A DNA stretch of 64,000 nucleotides from Pomacea canaliculata (Eukaryota; Mollusca; Gastropoda; Architaenioglossa; Ampullariidae). Shown in pieces: positions 23,301 to 34,400 of the stretch. The first letter of the stretch is position 1. Each line of letters begins with the position of its first letter. The position numbers and the translations under genes were made by a program. The notes below the pieces were generated by a model, which saw only the letters and a program-made list of their open reading frames with translations, did not search any database and was not told the DNA's origin. Where the stretch lies: contig NC_037593.1 in the NCBI RefSeq assembly GCF_003073045.1, forward strand, positions 18,032,725-18,096,724. Direction: 5' to 3'.

Positions 23301-26300
23301 TGTCTCGGGTATGCTGTTCTTTCTCTGCATGTGGCGTCTCTTTATAGGACTGGCTGCCTTGCCTTGATATAGCCTTAGTTGCTTCTTCGGTGGAAAACAA
23401 AAATTCTCCTCCCCACACTCATCCAGACTGGTTGGGCAACATGAGCTCTAACAGATTGGGGTGAACCATGATATAGCCTTAGTCGCTGGCATGGCATAAA
23501 ACACAATCAAACAGATTTGGGTGAGGCAATAAACGTGATAGTAAAGTATGGGGATTTTGAATTCAATGTGAGCTCAAAGTGGCAGACGGTGCAGATCACA
23601 GAGAAATGGTGTGCCATGATCAGCCTTCCACTTGTGGAATACAATGCAAGCAGCATTGTTCTGAGCTCATGTCAAGCAGACAGTCAGGTAGATCAACAAG
23701 CAGAGAGTTACATGAGTCGAGCCTGGACAGTACAAATGCCAACATAAGCTGCGTTATGGATGTAACAGAGAGATGTCTAAGACAGCTGATCAATTCAAGA
23801 AAAACAGACTTGCAGACAGAGTTAACATGATTCTCAAAAGACAGTTGTGTGTGAAAAATGATTCTGATTCGAGGTTCTTGACAGATGAGAAAATTTCTGA
23901 CCATCTAAAACAATTTCAATAAAATAAAGCAGGAATAGATGTTGAGGTTTGCAAAACCGTACTACCTCATATAGCTATCACACCATGCCACTGATCTCTC
24001 ACCTTTTTCAGATCCAGCTTTTGTTGCTCGACACAATATCTTCTACCGCATGCTCCATGCTTATCTAAGCCTGCTAGGTGAACGAGCAAAGTACTATGTT
24101 GGTTGGACACTGGCTGAAGCAGTCAACAATGCTGCTGGTTTCGGCTTTGCGGGCTTTGACCAAAATGGAAAACCACGCTGGGACCTTCTGACAAATCTCC
24201 ACATCAAGCATGTCGAGGTGCGTCATGCTTCTCGACTTGTTTTTCAACTGAAGATATTGAACTCATTTGAAGGTCATGTCTAAATCACTATGACATGTTC
24301 TAGGTGATGAATGATCGTGAAGTGACTCGGTGTTTCTGGGTAACATTGGTCTAATTGTTGGCTCTGTTAGCAGGGGTGGCTCAGGGCAGAGAAAGAGTCA
24401 GTGGCCCTTTCACCTGCCGAAGTCAATAAAACGAAGTGGTGGCCCATGATATTCTCATTATAGCAGAACGTTATCATACTACACATAGCTTACTCCGCTC
24501 CGACTCTAGCAACAAAAACAGAGTACTAATTAACAAGAAACACTTTTGGCCTTGTTGCCCTTAGGTGTGTCATTATTTTCTCTTTCTGTTTTATTTTCAA
24601 TATACATTGGCATGTCTGCCCCTGGTATTTGGCGGCCCTGTGCAAGTGTACAGCTTAAACATTCCTAAGGTTGCCCCTTCTCCTAGGCTATGATTTTATG
24701 TTAATGGAAAACTATAATATGATGTGAGTAAATGCTTATGTGATGCCATAGTTGAGTGTACAAACCATGCATATATCAGTACAAGGCCTCTTTGTGAAGT
24801 AAAATGACTGATTCAGTTTACAAGATTGGAGTTGATTATATCATCATCACCATCATCAAAATCATTACAAGGAATCAATGACAGCAGCTTGGCACTCTCC
24901 AGATGGTTTGGTCCATAACCAGACTGGGTCTAATTTGTTGCCAAGGCATTTTCAATCTATCATCAGCAAAGCCAAAACAAGGTCATATCCAGTGAGCATG
25001 ACCTTGTTTTACTAAGCCTAAAACTGAGGCTGTTGATTATTGAAGGAGAATAGATGAAAGGGTGTAGTAATTATAATACATGTAATCAAATTATGCATCA
25101 CAATCAACATCATTAACTCATTATGGAATATGAAAGAGAAATGTTTTCCATGTCTTAGATGCAGGCATCAGTTTCTCATTCTAACACACACACACAAAAT
25201 TGAGATTTGCCGTTTTCTAATATATATATAGTCCTCAGAATTATTGTCAAAAATGTCCCTAACAATCTTTGTGACTTTATAGATGGCAACAAGTTTCAAG
25301 ACCTATATTGACAACTGGAATCTTCGCACTGTGGTCTGGTTACGGTTTGTCTGCTATGACCGAGCTCCTTGGAATCCCACACTGCTAACATTCACCCTCA
25401 GTGCTGTGTGGCATGGGCTGTGGCCAGGATATTATTTCATGTTCCTGTCCTCTGCTGTCTTCACAGTTGCGGCACGAAAGGTTAGTGTTTTTACTTTTGC
25501 TCTGAACAGAGGGAATAGGTTGAACTACTGTTCACTAACCCTTCGGCTACTTATCATAAAGTCATAATAATAATGGTACAATTATATTGATTGTTAATCA
25601 GCCCTGACACAAGGAAACATGCTGTTGAAAGTTCTGCGTAAAAATAATGCACCTAGGTCTCAAATGAGGTTGGTAATACTGACATAAGGCATATAATGTA
25701 ATATTTAATGCATATTTATTTTTACACGTTTTCTTAAATTTACCTTGCACATTTCTATCATTATTCAGGTGCGCCGCAATATCCGGCCATACTTCCAAAA
25801 AAGCAAGCTCAAGCAAATAGTGTATGATGTGATAACATTGCTAGCAACCCAAGCCACCATTACCTACATTGTCTTTTCCTTTGTCTTCTTACATTTGGAT
25901 CCCATCATCTTTTTCTACAGGTAAGTCATCATATCACTTTTATGCTAAACATTAAACAAGTGAAACTCTCACTGTAAGGCAAATGATAAAATAACTCATT
26001 AACTCATGTAAAGGAGTAAAATCAGTAAAATCATGTCACATCTCTTCTCCATACACCTCACTGGCTACCTGTTCAAGCCTGAGCTACAATTAAGCTGACT
26101 ATGAGGATATGTCTTAGCTTTATCTGTGGCTCCTCCCCTGCTGTGACACGAGGTCTAATGCCATAACGGTTAGCACCTGTCAGCTATTTTGTCTCAAGTA
26201 TTACTAAAATGTTTAGGCGAAAGTAATTGCAATCGAAGTTAGAAGACCAAACGTCTACAGCAAGAAGCATTAGATTACTCAGAACATTTTATTTCTCCCC

Positions 26301-27190
26301 TTAGTTGTATGGAATTTGGAACCCTTACTGAACAGAGGAAAACACAATTTACACAAATTTACAAACAAATATTTCTTCAAAAAAAAAGAAATTTCTAAGA
26401 GCATGTTAGTTGCATTTTTTGTTTGTTTGTGCAAGAGACCAAGTTAAGATATCCTAATGAATTAATGCATTCAGTTGCATTAATTAGGTGGTGGGGCTGA
26501 AAACGCCATATAATGATCAATGGGAGGTAAAGAAAGATGATCTTTAAATAGTCTGACAACAGTATTCTTTCTTCTTAAACACAGGCTTCCACTAAGTTTA
26601 TGTGCTTCAGTAATTTCACCTCGGCAGGGAGTGCAGCAATGTCATATCCCTACTTCAACTTGCCGTTTGGCTGTTTCATTTTGAAATAAAAACTGTAATT
26701 TTATGGACCTATTTACATTTAAGCACTCCTGCAGTAATTCTGTCAAGTCAAATAACACCAACAAATAATGTGTAACTTGACAAGAAAAGTACTTACAAGC
26801 TTAAAACCAAGTCCTTTTTCTTGCCTACTGATGTCCAGAAGATTGGATAGCCATAGCAGTACCTTTATATTAATAATAATAGAATTTTTAAAGCACATTT
26901 TTTTGTGGATGCAAGCTCAATGCACTGTTCATAAAGAAACCACAAACAGACAGGCAAGAAACATACAGATATACAAGAAATATAAAGACAATGAGATATA
27001 ACCATGTCTGCTGATCACTCTTTGTTTTTTATTTTCTAGTCAATGGTACTGGGCGATCCACATCTTTGCTGTTCTGATCATATTGGTACTCCCAAAGGGC
27101 ACTTCCTCACATATAAAGATCTCTCCTGCTCCAGAGCATGGTACTGATTCTGACCCAATGCTGGATAGCAACAAGGTCAAAACATCGTAG
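17389..27190 (+). CDS. Lysophospholipid acyltransferase, MBOAT1/2 type (12 exons, 497 aa)
   Basis: Membrane-bound O-acyltransferase that re-acylates lysophospholipids (Lands cycle) in the endoplasmic reticulum. Coding exons: 17389-17466, 18308-18453, 19074-19151, 19753-19845, 20253-20369, 20610-20748, 21351-21395, 22479-22569, 24012-24217, 25283-25480, 25769-25920 and 27040-27190. All are bounded by AG/GT and the phases close to 1494 nt. Landmarks shared with vertebrate MBOAT1/2 are LPVSQANFVASQL near the N-terminus, LLIITQKITSLGF, GVIAGPFCFYKEYIDFFEG, YYVGWTLAEAVNNAAGFGF and SFKTYIDNWN (conserved Asn). SAVWHGLWPGYYF carries the catalytic His at about residue 375. Multiple hydrophobic segments fit a polytopic ER protein, and length matches the family (about 495-520 aa). 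MBOAT1 versus MBOAT2 and the lipid headgroup preference cannot be decided here. The first ATG follows an upstream out-of-frame ATG (17381) that stops within four codons. Confidence 0.93.
17501..17540. repeat. 20 bp tandem duplication after MBOAT exon 1
   Basis: agtcgacttaacttcagaca is followed directly by agtcgacttaagttcagaca (one mismatch), starting 34 bp into intron 1. Confidence 0.9.
19471..19605. repeat. Short minisatellite in MBOAT intron 3
   Basis: Two and a half degenerate units of about 52-56 bp share a (g)ctTAGACTAAYATGACM core and a GTNTGAMTGGGCAAA core, in the intron between 19151 and 19753. Confidence 0.75.
22843..23220 (+). repeat. Dispersed AATAAT-headed repeat in MBOAT intron 8
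   Basis: Begins aataataataggatttatatagc, then ctcaatgtgctttac, and ends in a conserved-looking body with GCATTGCAAATACTGGGGCCAGAGAAGGAGAA. A related head (aataataatagaatttttaaagc, then caagctcaatgca) recurs at 26865-27000 and a fragment (tcaatgcgctttacac) at about 59470. Architecture resembles widespread invertebrate SINE-like repeats; class not established. It is followed directly by a SINE. Confidence 0.55.
23230..23408 (+). mobile_element. tRNA-derived SINE, copy 2
   Basis: Shares GGTTGGCTGTCCTGGGTTCA, CTGTTCTTTCTCTGCATGTG, and TGATATAGCCTTAGTTGC with copy 1. A second, partial tail (gatatagccttagtcgctgg, catggcataaaacac) at about 23471-23503 suggests a rearranged or double insertion. Confidence 0.75.
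23590..23940 (-). mobile_element. LINE reverse-transcriptase relic, antisense in MBOAT intron 8
   Basis: The minus frame 23904-23620 reads TQLSFENHVNSVCKSVFLEL, then LRHLSVTSITQLMLAFVLSR and LDSCNSLLVDLP. This is the C-terminal RT-to-tail block of CR1/L2-like LINEs (usual form D..LSF..HVN..C...Y..LR, then LV.A.V.SRLDYCN.LL.G.P). It is only a fragment and continues degraded to the left. Confidence 0.75.
26035..26160 (+). mobile_element. LINE 3'-end relic in MBOAT intron 11
   Basis: The + frame VTSLLHTPHWLPVQA, then a stop, then ATIKLTMRICLSFICGSSPA, matches the C-terminal block of CR1/L2-like LINEs (HITPLL..LHWLPVQARI.YK). A possible SINE head remnant (ccataacggttagcacctgtca) follows at about 26160-26190. 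Confidence 0.65.
26865..27000 (+). repeat. Dispersed AATAAT-headed repeat fragment
   Basis: attaataataatagaatttttaaagc followed by tgcaagctcaatgcactg resembles the start of the 22843-23220 repeat. It lies just upstream of the last MBOAT exon. Confidence 0.5.
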
Positions 27191-28383
27191 TTTTCTTTCC
27201 CAATATTCAGGTCGACTGACAGTGACTGAAGGGCATTGAAGGATATGTGAAATAATTAAAAATTTTCTTCCATTAGAAAACAAAGGTAGTATAGTGGTAG
27301 TGCTATACCTATGGTTAAGATTTTGGGATGTGTTAACCATGTGTACTGGTGAGCTAGATGTTTGCTGTGATTTTGTACCATTAGCTAAAAAATTTATTTA
27401 TTTGAGGAATTTTCGAGTTGGAAACCTAAGACACTATATGAAATGAGGTCTTTCTTGGCTGTCCTGTTAGGTTACCAGAACAGACTTGAATAGTTTCTTG
27501 GTTCCAAGTAATGACAGAGGGATGTGTGTGTGTGTGCATATGTGTGTGGGTGTGTGAGTGTACATGTGTATAGGGCAGTACATTAATGTGGCATGTTAAA
27601 ATTTGGCAGCTTTATAAGAGATGTCTTATCTCACGATTTGCTCAATATTTCATTTTACAGGTTTTAAATAGATGGGATTGGGGGGTGGGGGGGGCGGAAT
27701 AGGCTGGGAAAGGTTCTTTAAAGCATGTGCCTTCCTTTAAACATGATGAATGATATGTGCTTGTCAATAACTTTTCACAATTGAAATCATAGGTTTGAAG
27801 GGTTGGTATCATTGTAATCATTATTGTGTGTGTTGCATGCATGCACATGTACAGCTTTCTTCACAATGACATGCACAAACCAGAGAGGGTGGGATCTGCA
27901 GTTTATTAAGTGATGACTGTTCACTTTTTTCTTGTAAAATTTCAGGAATGAACTCAATACTATGCCCTTTTAATTGCAAACCATGACAGTTTGCTGCCCT
28001 GTGCTATGAAGCTAGTTTGGATAAAAAATAGAAGCTTGGGGCCTTTTTTTTGTTTCAGCTGTATATATTTTTTTTAATGTATGGGTTGGATGATAGAGTA
28101 TTGTGGTTGCAGAAGCCCATTAATTCTTTGAGTGTCCATTGAAACGTTTTTCTTTCTCTGTCATCTTAGTAATCTTTGTGTCCTTTTCTTGGTGAAGACA
28201 GTAATAGGTTTATTCTTTTCTCACACCATTTTTTAAATTTTATTGATTCTTTTAAGTGTTTTAAGGAAGAATTTCAGCTTTAATTGCAGAACCATAAAGT
28301 GTGCATGTTTATGGTACATTATTTTATGCTAATAACTTTTTTTTCTACTTTTGTTACAATCTTGTTTATATAAATGATGTATA

Positions 28384-28389
28384 AATAAA
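28384..28389 (+). terminator. Candidate MBOAT polyadenylation signal
   Basis: AATAAA 1.2 kb after the MBOAT stop codon, within atgatgtataaataaatatg. The 3' UTR may extend further; other A-rich signals follow. Confidence 0.4.
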
Positions 28390-31134
28390 TATGAAAAGAA
28401 TGTGAAGGGAGCATATAAGAGTGGAATCTGTATCTTTACTAAAACAGATATGGTGATTATTGGCCATGGGCTGTCATTTTTATGCAATTTTCATTTTGCT
28501 TTATACTGATATGCCAATCTCAGGTGACACTTACATATCTGAAAAGACAATTCTGCTGCAGTTGTATGCCAAATAATCCTTGTAAAGTGCTTATTAATCC
28601 ACTTGAAAAGGAAAAATACTGTATTTGTCAGCAGGTATAGTATTTAATGTTGGAGAAAAGTATTCTATTTTTCCAGCTTTCATTAGCAGGAATATGGGCA
28701 AGAGCTGCTACATATCAAAGAATACTTTGCATTGTCTATGATGCTTGAACAGCAATGCTGAATGTTTTCTTATATTTTTAGTCCTTGCAGCTGAAGATAC
28801 TCATACTGATAGGCATTATTTTAGAATGTAAAACTAGATGCATCACAGTTCTTTCTTTGTTTTTCTGTCCATGTTTAAAGGCAAGCAGAACTATTGCTGA
28901 TTGAAGCATCTTTATAAAGTTTTATTTACAAGTTCAGTGCAATTTTTATTGTAGATTTGTCTGCTACATCATTCCTGCAACAGTGGTGTGATTGTGCTTA
29001 CATGTTGTGCCTTTACAAGTGTCAGGGTAATGAATATGTTGTTGAATGTATTTTGGCCTCTGTGCTTATCTAATTTATTTTGAGTTTTATTACTTAGATG
29101 GCCAGTTAAGTTGCTGGCATCTCCAGCTGGATTTTAACTTTCATTTTAGGATGGTTCTTAACTAGCCATTTGTTGCCATTTATTTAAATATACTGTATAA
29201 CAAATTTTGCAAAATTTATTTTTTTAGGGCTTTTATTTCATCTTAATCATAAGTCCGAGTTTTACTTTTCTCCCTCTGATTTGTTCTTAGTTTTTTACCG
29301 TTGAACTTTTAAAAATGAGCATTAAATCTTACATAATTACCCTTTTAACATATATTTACATAGTCTTTAAAGCTATAGGACTTTTTTGCTTTTTTGCACA
29401 CCTATATCCAGCTTAATGAGCTTAATAATGAATATGTTATTTATTATTTTTTGTAATGGTTAAAATAATATAATAATAAAAACAAAGACTCAATCTATTA
29501 GTGAGCAAGGCAGAGTGGGGGGGGGGGAATTGGTGTGCTATATCACAGCAAGGCAGCCGGCCCTGTAAAGATGCAACTTGCAGAGAAAGAACGTGCCCGA
29601 GAGGAGAGCTGAACCCAGGACAGCCAACCTTCACTGTATTGGTGACAGGCGTTAACTGTTACGCCACTGGACTACCCTAGTGAGCAAAGCAGGAAGTTCC
29701 AACAATAAATAAGCAATGCAGAAACGTTTCAAGTCATTTAACGACAGAGTATGAAGAAAAGAATCCAAAGTTTACCACAGCCAGAAAAGATAAGGCCATG
29801 AAGCATTCATTCCATTGCGGCTAGACTGGCTAAATTCAGAGAAATTAGGTGTGCTAAAACCAGGATATGAACCCAAGATCTACCAGCCTTGTCTTGAAAC
29901 TGTCTAGCTGCACTTTGCAGAACCAATGTTATTAAATACTCTATGGAAGTAAAAGAAGACTTAATGCCAGCTACTGTTAATTCAACATGATGATCTCTCA
30001 CGCTTATAAAACAATCTTTTTATTTTTTTTCTTGAGCATGATCACAGAACAAATGGAATCGAAAACACTAATTTTCAATACACATACATTGCATAAAAAA
30101 TGTTTTAGATTATTGTACGGTTTAAGGCCAAAGTAGATTTAATTTTATATACAGAATGAAGATCGTAGCAAGTTAGAGCACATGCAAAATCTCTAAAAAT
30201 GTTTAGGAATATTCGATCAAATTATTACCAAGGTCTTAAGAATAGTTCTTAAAAATGAAACCTTGCCATTCACTGACAAAAGGTGCTGATGTAAAAATTG
30301 CACATACTTTGCATAGGAAAATCTTCACTCATATCAACATTCCACAGGGTACAAAAATAGACTTTTAAAACAATTGCATATTTACATTTAACTGCAACAA
30401 CCCATGGAGTGTATGAAGCCCTTATAGTCATTTTCATTACTGCTGCTAAATATTGCAATGAAACTTGCAGATCCATTTCTTTTTTCATGCATGGCAATAC
30501 ATGCATGCATTAACATATTTCTTATCACAGAAGTACATTCCTTCTAGTGGCCCTATGCTCCTCAAAGGAGCAACAAAGAATAAACTAACATTCCTTCTAT
30601 AACCGGAAGGAAAATGTGTACAGATGCTATTCACAAAATACTAAAATGCAGGTCAGCAGAGATACATTTCATAAGTTTTTGCTGAAATGTATTTATACTA
30701 TGGAAAAAGTATTGAATTGTAAACATTATCATGATTCAGCTAGAATAACTTAAAAAATTCACACGCACCCAAATATACCATATTCCTTCATTGTCACATG
30801 CCCCCAGCCCTCATGAATAGTCCTACCTTCCAACTCATATAACATTTAAAAGACTGCTGACAACATTTCTTTTTGTGCTGTTTAATACAAATTTTCCTTT
30901 GGGCCATCTTACTTTCATCATCATATATTAACATTAAAACACTTGATGCGAGGTAGAGTATACTGACACTCCCTCTCCATCCCAGATAATTATTATAATT
31001 TTCTGGTTGCTCAAAATGGAATACTATTCAAGTGCTAACACTTATTAATTAGAAAACGTGGTATGTCTGTAGTACAACATGCAATAGTTTATGACCAATG
31101 TAGTATAACCAAAAATATTAATAAAATGTCATTT
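28390..31134. other. Intergenic between MBOAT and the ZnT pair
   Basis: AT-rich, no gene recognised. It contains a SINE on the minus strand (29513-29677). MBOAT and the first ZnT gene are transcribed toward each other, so parts of this stretch are probably 3' UTR of one or both. Confidence 0.55.
29513..29677 (-). mobile_element. tRNA-derived SINE, copy 3
   Basis: The minus strand reads GTTACGCC-side head, AATACAGTGAAGGTTGGCTG, CTGGGTTCAGCTCTCCTCTC, GTTCTTTCTCTGCAAG and a C-rich tail (the g run at 29517-29527). Same family as 13426-13619. Confidence 0.75.
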
Positions 31135-31140
31135 TTTATT
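31135..31140 (-). terminator. Candidate ZnT-A polyadenylation signal
   Basis: TTTATT on + (AATAAA on the minus strand) lies 326 bp past the stop codon of the downstream ZnT gene. Confidence 0.45.
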
Positions 31141-31359
31141 TTAATGCAACTCTTCCTTTCCATCAGTTGCAATTGCAGCTTATATTTCAACTCCAGAAAC
31201 ATTCTGACAAATACAGCAAAAATGAGAAGAAAACTAACATGATAGATCTGATGAGATCTAAAGAAAAGTATTCAAAACTATATTTACAAATATATTATGT
31301 CTATAACATTTGGAAAAAAAAGGGAAGGAGATGCTGGTGCTGTGAAATATGTCCAGTAA

Positions 31360-31456
31360 AGTAAGATGAAATCTATAAGGTGAAAGACGAAAGGCTGCCA
31401 TACAGGAAAGTAAGATGAAATCTACAAGGTGAAGGATGGAAGGCTGCCATTTGGGT
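31360..31456. repeat. 48 bp tandem duplication in ZnT-A 3' UTR
   Basis: agtaagatgaaatctataagg (31360 on) and agtaagatgaaatctacaagg (31409 on) start two 48-49 bp units that also share gaaggctgccat-type ends. They end just outside the ZnT-A stop codon, so they would be transcribed. Confidence 0.85.
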
Positions 31457-31465
31457 CTTGCTTGT

Positions 31466-34400
31466 TTAGTCTTTCAAATCCTGGCACTGTGAGCAGCTAT
31501 CCATTTCCTCCACATACTCCTCTACTTGCATGGTGGTCTGGCTTATGTTGAACTTTTGTTGAATCAAAAATGAGGCAGCCTGTACAACTTGCAGAGGATC
31601 CACCCCTTTTTCTGAAATGCATAAAAAAAAATTAAAAAATTAACATATGCAGGATTCTTATTTTCTCTGAGAGCATTGCAGCTTATCTTATGGTCTTACA
31701 GACCTCCTTCTCCCCTCAAAAAAGAGCAACAAAAAAGGGAAAAATGTAGAAACACAGCAGTGATATGTACAACAACAACGAAAAAAAAAGGTTAAGGAAT
31801 AGTCTTCTCTCCCCCATCATACCTATACATAAAAGGAAACGTCTTAGATTCTTGAATTTTTTAAACTTCTTAAATTCTTAAATAGGCTATGTATTGATAT
31901 TTTACTCCTTACTTTTGTCACAGAGCATGAAACAGTGACAGAGCATGAAACATTCAGAATGACAAATATTGATAACAAGCAAGACCAATTCTTTCCACTG
32001 ATCTGAGAGATTGATGCACCTAACAATTTACTGACTGATACTTACGGACAACAAGATGGACAGAAAGAGCTGTCTTGCTCATTGTGAGAGACCAAAGTCT
32101 TAAATCATGCAGGTCTTGGACACCCTCCAAATTTAAGAATGTGGCTCTTACTTCTTCAAAACTTAAATTTCTTGGGGTTCCTGCAAGGAAATACGAAAAT
32201 TATTACACATTTCATAGCAAAGTCTGAAGAATTTTGCATTTTGTAAAAGCATTTCTCTACTAAGCAAAGTCCCCAGTGAACTTTAAAAAAACAGACGACC
32301 ATTCAGAGAAGAATCTTGATGATTTAGAATCCAAAGTGCAATCGCTAGTTTTTCTAAAGTGACTGCATTTTCTAAAAAGAAATGAAGTTCAAGCAAACCC
32401 ATTTTCATACTTACCTTCCATGAGTACTACGAGGATATCGCGCATGATGCTAAGGGTGGTGATGAGGACAAAGACTGAGAATAGGAATGTGCAGATGGGG
32501 TCTGCAATTTTCCATTCAGGCTGAAAAAAAGACCAACTTTAGTAGTTGCAACACAGAGTCAACATATACCATACTGTTTCCAGCTTATACCTGAAAAACC
32601 ACACATATAAACTATGTTTTTAATTTAAACAGATGCTCTAAATGTTAAAAGAAAAGCATTAAACTAAATGTCCATAGCATGCAACACCAGTCATGGTGTG
32701 CTTCTGACAATTGTCGCTGAAGACTGAGTGTGACTGTAGGTGTGTAAGGCATATCTATGTTTTGTTTAGTTTATTACCTATGGCTCCCAACAAATGAACG
32801 TTTCTAATCCTGCTGTGGACAGAAGCAGACAAAGACATGTTGTATTGTATACTATTGTTCACATAGTTTTCAGCTGTCAAATGTCTCACCTTAAAATAGA
32901 TAATAAAGGCAGCCACTAGGACTCCCACACTCTGACATAGATCTCCGATAACATGGATGAAGGCAGCCTGGACATTGATGTTTGAAGCTTTCTTTTTTGA
33001 TTTTTGGATTGTTGATGCTTGGTCTTGGACACCATCTGTACTCCTCATGCTGCCGTACTGGCTTACACTGGTGCCACCATTTTCTGATGGCAACAGAGGT
33101 GAATTGGGCTTAGAGACGATGCTGTCGGAACTGCCGTGACTGTGACCATGACCATGACTGTGACTGTGCCCGTGACCATGGTCGTGCTGGTGCAATGAGA
33201 CTGCCAGACTGAAACACAACCATGAAGTTTAACAAAAACCAGAAAACACCTTAAACCCTGACTTAAAAATCAAACAAAAAGCAGTTTCCTTTTGTTATAT
33301 TTGAAGGCTTTATACGTCCTTAGAACTCTTATAAACAGCTTTTTATTTAAGTTTTTATGTTGTTTCCAAAGTTTATGGCTGTTCTCTCTAAAAATAAATA
33401 CAAAAATGCATTTCCAAAAACTATTATCAGATGTAGCATAGTTTACAGCTGAGTAAACTCACACAATGTTGAAAAACACTCCAGTTCCTGAGGTAATGAG
33501 CATAATTGTAGCATTGATCTCATAGTCACCACTTTCTATACGCTGAACACCAGAGTACACCAGCACTCCAGTTATCACCCACAGCATTAAGATAGAAACC
33601 AGTGCACCAAGAATTTCTGCAGATAAATGTTCCATACAAAATGAATGTAACTGTTAGAAAGTTAATGTCATACACTGAAATGAACATCAAAACTAGAAAT
33701 GCTTCCAGGAAGCAAAAGAAATCTTGTGCTGAAGTGCACTTTCATCAGTAAATAAAAGAACTATAGAAAAGTGGTTCTTTCAAAACAAATTGCAGGATTC
33801 TACAGCAAAGACAGAGATGATGGCTTAAGACCTGCACAGTCTACCCTATGCACAAGCTTAGGCTGCCCCCACTCCAACATCCCCATGAAGACTTTACCTG
33901 CTCTGTACCAGCCAAAACTGAGTCGCTTAGTGGAGGGTCGACTCACTAGATACAGTGCCATCAGACTAATCATGAAGCTGGCAAAATCAGTCAGAAGGTG
34001 TGCTGCATCAGACATCACAGCCAGACTGTGTGCAAGGAACCCACCTGATGAAAAATCAGATAACTGATAGATGAAACTTAACTAGGAAATGTGCAAATGA
34101 ACATCCTCAAAACAGGTTTTCATATGGTATATTTGACATTGCATATATTTTAAGTGTGTTACTGCACAACAATAACATCTACATCTCTCTTCCCTTCCAT
34201 ATCCACACCATCTACCCACCATCGAATCCTTTAAATGTGCACTGGAAACCCATGTTCCATGAGCATTACTCCTTACACCAATCAAGACAGTTGTCAATAG
34301 CTGTGATTATAGCCTATTGACTGGTCCACAAGTTTGTCTTCCTCTGCAGATTAATGACACTCTCCATCTCTTACTGTTTGTTCACTGATTCCTCTTTGTG

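Noticed and set aside
24360-24690. Possible old transposon in MBOAT intron 9 (ggtggctcaggg ... ggcggccctgtgc)
   Set aside because: No inverted ends, target duplication or second copy in the window could be established.
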